Shown in pieces: positions 61,143 through 64,000 of a stretch of DNA of 64,000 bases; the stretch's first letter is position 1, and each line of letters begins with the position of its first letter. The position numbers and the translations under genes are program-made. The notes under the pieces were generated by a model. It had not been told where the DNA came from. It did not search any database and saw nothing but the letters and a program-made list of their open reading frames with translations. The stretch is taken from NCBI RefSeq assembly GCF_029168945.1, contig NC_083607.1, forward strand, positions 14,526,001 through 14,590,000, written 5' to 3'. The stretch comes from Cannabis sativa. Its lineage: Eukaryota > Streptophyta > Magnoliopsida > Rosales > Cannabaceae.

Positions 61143-61362
61143 AAAGTTTTTGAAGAATGCTAAAGAATACTAGTGGTGCTTAGCATCCTCTTACGTGTCA
61201 ATATCGTTATTGGTCCAACTAAGTATCAAGTCTCAATATAATAACTAAGTATCAAGTCTCAATATAATAACTTTTAGGGAGTATCGTTAACCAATCGCAA
61301 TACAATATGTCGAGAAGGTGCTAGACATCACTAGTACCTAATAACAATACTTAAAGTTTTTT
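61143..61362. mobile_element. MITE-like repeat with TACTAGTGRTG termini
   Basis: TACTAGTGGTGCTTAGCATC (from about 61169) faces the inverse TACTAGTGATGTCTAGCACC (ending about 61338), with looser pairing outside. Between them lies a perfect 26-base tandem duplication (61217-61268). Confidence 0.65.
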
Positions 61363-61379
61363 CGATAGGAAACTTCTAA

Positions 61380-62371
61380 TAATAAAGAGCCTGGAAGTGA
61401 TCGTTTTCGTCTCCCGAGATCCCGTGGAAGACGAAAAAAGCGTCAAGGGCGGTTGACTTATTACATAATACATATACGGTTATACCACATGTATATATGC
61501 GTAGAATCTCGTATTTTGTAAGAATATACCAAATATTTACACATATTTTCTAAGCGTAAATTTGTTATTTTGTTTGGTATCACGTGTCTTGATGTAGAAA
61601 TAGAATTCATTCTTTTAAACAAATTAACAATGTTATATTATTTTCAAAAAAAAAAAAAAACAATGTTATATTAAGTGGATATGTTTTTTCTTTTTTTTAA
61701 GTATTTAAGACAGCTAAGCATATTCAAACACTTGAATTATGCATTTTGGGTGGGACCATATTCATCTCCAATTTTTTGGACAATTTTTATTTTATTTGTT
61801 CCTATATACATATATAGTAAATTTATAACGTACGTGGCATATAAAATATTTAATAAGTGGAGACATGTGAAACAAACCTCCAAGTCCAACCCATGCTCAA
61901 ATAAAATGTATACAAAGTACACTAACCATAAGTCCCAACCACTCTTAATTGGCCACTTCATTTCAATTCCTTGTAACAATCGTTACATTCACAACTCCTA
62001 CTCGAACGTTCTAGAACTCCAAAATATAAATTAAAAAAATAAAACCAAACAAACAGGTTCATTTTTCATTTTAACCCTCTTTTTTCAGTTTTTCTGCCCA
62101 TTGAAATGGCTCAATTGATGTAGTTCTCTTTAATTAAATTGTAAAAATAAAAAAGATGATCTAGTTCTAAATAGAATTAATTAGAACTGAATAAATAAAA
62201 TAAAATAAAATAAATACCCCAAATATTCACATTCACTGATTCTAAATTATTTTGATATGAAAATTGAAAAAGAAAGATGAGCATGGGATGAGGGATGAGA
62301 ATGAAATTTGAATTAAAAGAAAGATGCATGATATGGGTATGGAGATCTGGGAGTAGTTTGGCTTGGCTTGG
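61380..62371. other. Intergenic DNA downstream of the zinc-ribbon gene
   Basis: Mostly AT-rich. A small hairpin TTTTCGTCT/AGACGAAAA lies at 61404-61437. The 119-codon plus frame at 61675-62034 has a hydrophobic start but no recognisable domain, so I do not call it a gene. Confidence 0.45.
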
Positions 62372-62575
62372 CTAGTAGTACAAGACTAGTCGTCTGGAAC
62401 ACACAGTGCAAAAATACTTCCTCTTGATGTTGAAGCACATTGGAAGAAAACAGAATCTCCTCTTGGTTTCAACATCAATGGCTTCCACCTTTCCACCGCA
62501 TTTAGGGCACGATCCAGGAGCCTGTTGTCGTCCCAGTTCCTTCTTCTCCTCTTCGCAAACGTAAACCATCCACAT
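62372..62575 (-). CDS. Small zinc-ribbon protein (67 residues)
   Basis: An intact single-exon frame starts MWMVYVCEEEKKELGRQQAP and ends RRLVLYY. Two Cys pairs, CPKCGG and CTVC, about 30 residues apart form a zinc ribbon; between them lies a conserved-looking FCFLPMCFNIKRKYF stretch. The whole pattern (VCEEE, PGSCPKCGG, RRFCFLP) is one I recall from a family of short plant proteins of unknown function, so the frame is probably real. A GA-rich leader and a TTTAAATA box (rc of 62715-62723) lie about 140 bases upstream of the ATG. The biochemical role is unknown. A second Met at codon 3 could also serve as start. Confidence 0.8.
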   Translation of the reverse strand: MWMVYVCEEEKKELGRQQAPGSCPKCGGKVEAIDVETKRRFCFLPMCFNIKRKYFCTVCSRRLVLYY

Positions 62576-62639
62576 TATTTTCTATCTGATTTTCTCTTCT
62601 GCCAAACACCCTACTTTTCTCTTCTCTTCTCTTTCAGTC

Positions 62640-63280
62640 CACTTTGAGTGAGGAGAGGAAAAATTAAAAAATATAACTGTTGGATTCTCAAGCAAAAAGT
62701 GTAGACACTCAGGCTATTTAAAACAGAAGTGGGTTCGATTAATTGGGCCTCCCTAGGCTATCAGGTTTTATTTAGTAATTTTTGGCATAAATTTTTAAGT
62801 TTAACTTTCAGTAAATAAATATTTAAGTTTAATTTTTGACAGTATTAATACCGAAATTATAATTTTAAAGCTTTTGTAGGTACATGTTAAGTTTTAAGTA
62901 AATTGCCACATAATCACTCCTAATTGGTTCAAGTTATTAAATTTTTATTTTTTAAAAAAATTAATTTAAATGTACTAATAAAAAAATGACACGCGAATAA
63001 TGACTTAACATTTAACGATTAAGTACCTAGAAAGTTCTAAAAATATACGGTATTACTACCGCCAAAAATTAAACTTATGTATTTACTTGTAACTAAGAGT
63101 TAAACTTAGGTATTTATGCCGCAAATTACTCTAATAAATATAGGAAAAAGTAATGGACTTTACATTTCCATTTTGAAAAAAATAATGCAAGAAAATATGA
63201 GAGGAAAAAATAAATAATAATTAAAATATAAGAAACTTAACAAAAGACCATAAATAAAGTTAGTAAAATTTATAATAATA
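62640..63280. other. Upstream region of the zinc-ribbon gene
   Basis: Promoter-side intergenic DNA, A/T-rich. No further gene seen. Confidence 0.45.
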
Positions 63281-63304
63281 AAAATAATAAAAATAATAAT
63301 AATA

Positions 63305-63500
63305 ATAATCGTCGAAAAAGTCACTGGAGCAAATATTGGTGTCGAAAAAGTTATTGGAAAAGTCATCGGTGCCGAAACAGTTGCCAAAAAAAATCATCGA
63401 TATTGGAAAAGTCGTCGAAAAAATCATTGTCGCTGAAAAAAGTCACCGAGAAAGTCATCAGTACTAGAAAAGTCATCGTCGTCAGAAAAATCATTGAATT
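63305..63500. repeat. Degenerate short repeats (AAAAGTCATCG type)
   Basis: Some ten to twelve variants of GAAAAAGTCATCG spaced about 15-20 bases apart, preceded by an AAT microsatellite (63275-63309). Confidence 0.7.
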
Positions 63501-63514
63501 CAGATGTCTCAGAT

Positions 63515-64000
63515 ATAAATTAAAATAAAACCGGTTCTATAAAATAATGAATAAACAAAGAACACAGAAAAACCCAAATCGGTTATAATTAAAATAAAAC
63601 TAGTTTTATAACATAATAAATAAAAACAAATAACTCAAATTAGTTATAATTAAAATAAAATCCGTTCTATAACAGTGTTATAATGAATAAAAATAAATAA
63701 CACGAAATAACTCGAACTAGTTATAATTAAAATAGAATTGATTCTATAACATAATGAATAAAAACAAATAACACGTAATAACTCAATCCGGTTATAATTA
63801 AAAAATCAAGAGAAAATTAGTTTTTAAAGCACTAAAAAATAATAAAAAATAAAATTAGTTCCACAATAAAATAAGTAAAAACGAATAACATATAATACCT
63901 TATAAAACCGGTTATAATTTGAAAAAAAAATGTGGGGATCAGTTCAAAAAATACTAAGGCATAAATACAACTAGAACCGATTCCATAATAAAATAAATAC
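63515..64000. repeat. Minisatellite with units of 60-78 bases, running off the window
   Basis: At least six units containing GGTTATAATTAAAATAAAAC and TTCTATAACATAATGAATAA. TTATAATTAAAA starts recur at 63583, 63643, 63721 and 63792. The last units are more diverged and the array continues past the right edge. Confidence 0.85.

Noticed and set aside
61380..61450. Short hairpin considered as an RNA gene
   Set aside because: Only nine paired bases and no tRNA, snoRNA or miRNA features; no tRNA or rRNA gene was found anywhere in the window.
63305..63500. Regularly spaced short repeats resembling a CRISPR array
   Set aside because: Units are degenerate, spacers are too short, and this is a plant nuclear sequence; it is simple-sequence decay.

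Overview
The window is nuclear DNA of a flowering plant, almost certainly a eudicot. It has intron-rich genes with GT-AG splicing, AT-rich intergenic DNA, and nested plant LTR retrotransposons, a CACTA transposon, LINE remnants and MITE-like repeats. The two multi-exon genes resemble eudicot homologues. A Rosales/Cannabaceae source is only a guess from the look of the repeats.

Three host genes are supported. (1) 318-3658, minus strand: a complete 13-exon kinesin of the KIN-10 (KIF22/Kid-like) type, 657 codons, with an N-terminal motor and a C-terminal helix-hairpin-helix. (2) 28751-33007, plus strand: a complete 8-exon three-repeat MYB (MYB3R) gene of 592 codons, closest in length and motifs to the MYB3R3/MYB3R5 type. 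(3) 62372-62575, minus strand: a small 67-residue zinc-ribbon protein. The kinesin and the MYB3R belong to the same biology: MYB3R proteins bind MSA elements (core AACGG) in promoters of G2/M genes, and many mitotic kinesins are such genes. The kinesin promoter carries two near-consensus MSA elements, and the MYB3R promoter carries six AACGG cores within about 470 bases.

The rest is mostly transposon layers. From 4.1 to 27.0 kb there is a family of large, non-coding Copia-like elements (LARD-like, LTR about 1.9 kb): a truncated copy (4121-8714), an older LTR split in two (8715-9628 and 26247-26690), and a copy with both LTRs (11909-26246, target duplication CTAAG) that itself contains a solo LTR of its own family (19338-21228, duplication GCGTC) and a Gypsy solo LTR (16007-18383, duplication CCACC). 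A second Gypsy solo LTR (9630-11904, duplication TAAGT) landed exactly on the left edge of that copy. At 26.7-28.0 kb lie an inverted LTR piece and a decayed LINE end. At 34.5-35.5 kb is another LINE remnant.

From 35.8 to 59.9 kb a long inverted-repeat (foldback or MULE-like) element has been invaded by a Gypsy element of chromovirus type (LTR plus gag fragment) and by a decayed CACTA element (41686-59755). The CACTA in turn contains a decayed Tat-lineage Gypsy element (49148-58980, minus strand) with an antisense open reading frame near its 3' LTR. The right edge (60.5-64 kb) holds two MITE-like repeats, the zinc-ribbon gene and a minisatellite.

The most interesting signals are: paired hairpins with compensatory differences in the leader of the non-coding Copia family; repeated tandem duplication of exon ends with their 5' splice sites in both multi-exon genes; a 27-base tandem acceptor choice that would switch the MYB3R start; the antisense unit of the Tat element; and palindrome-bearing modules of about 185 bases in the foldback element.
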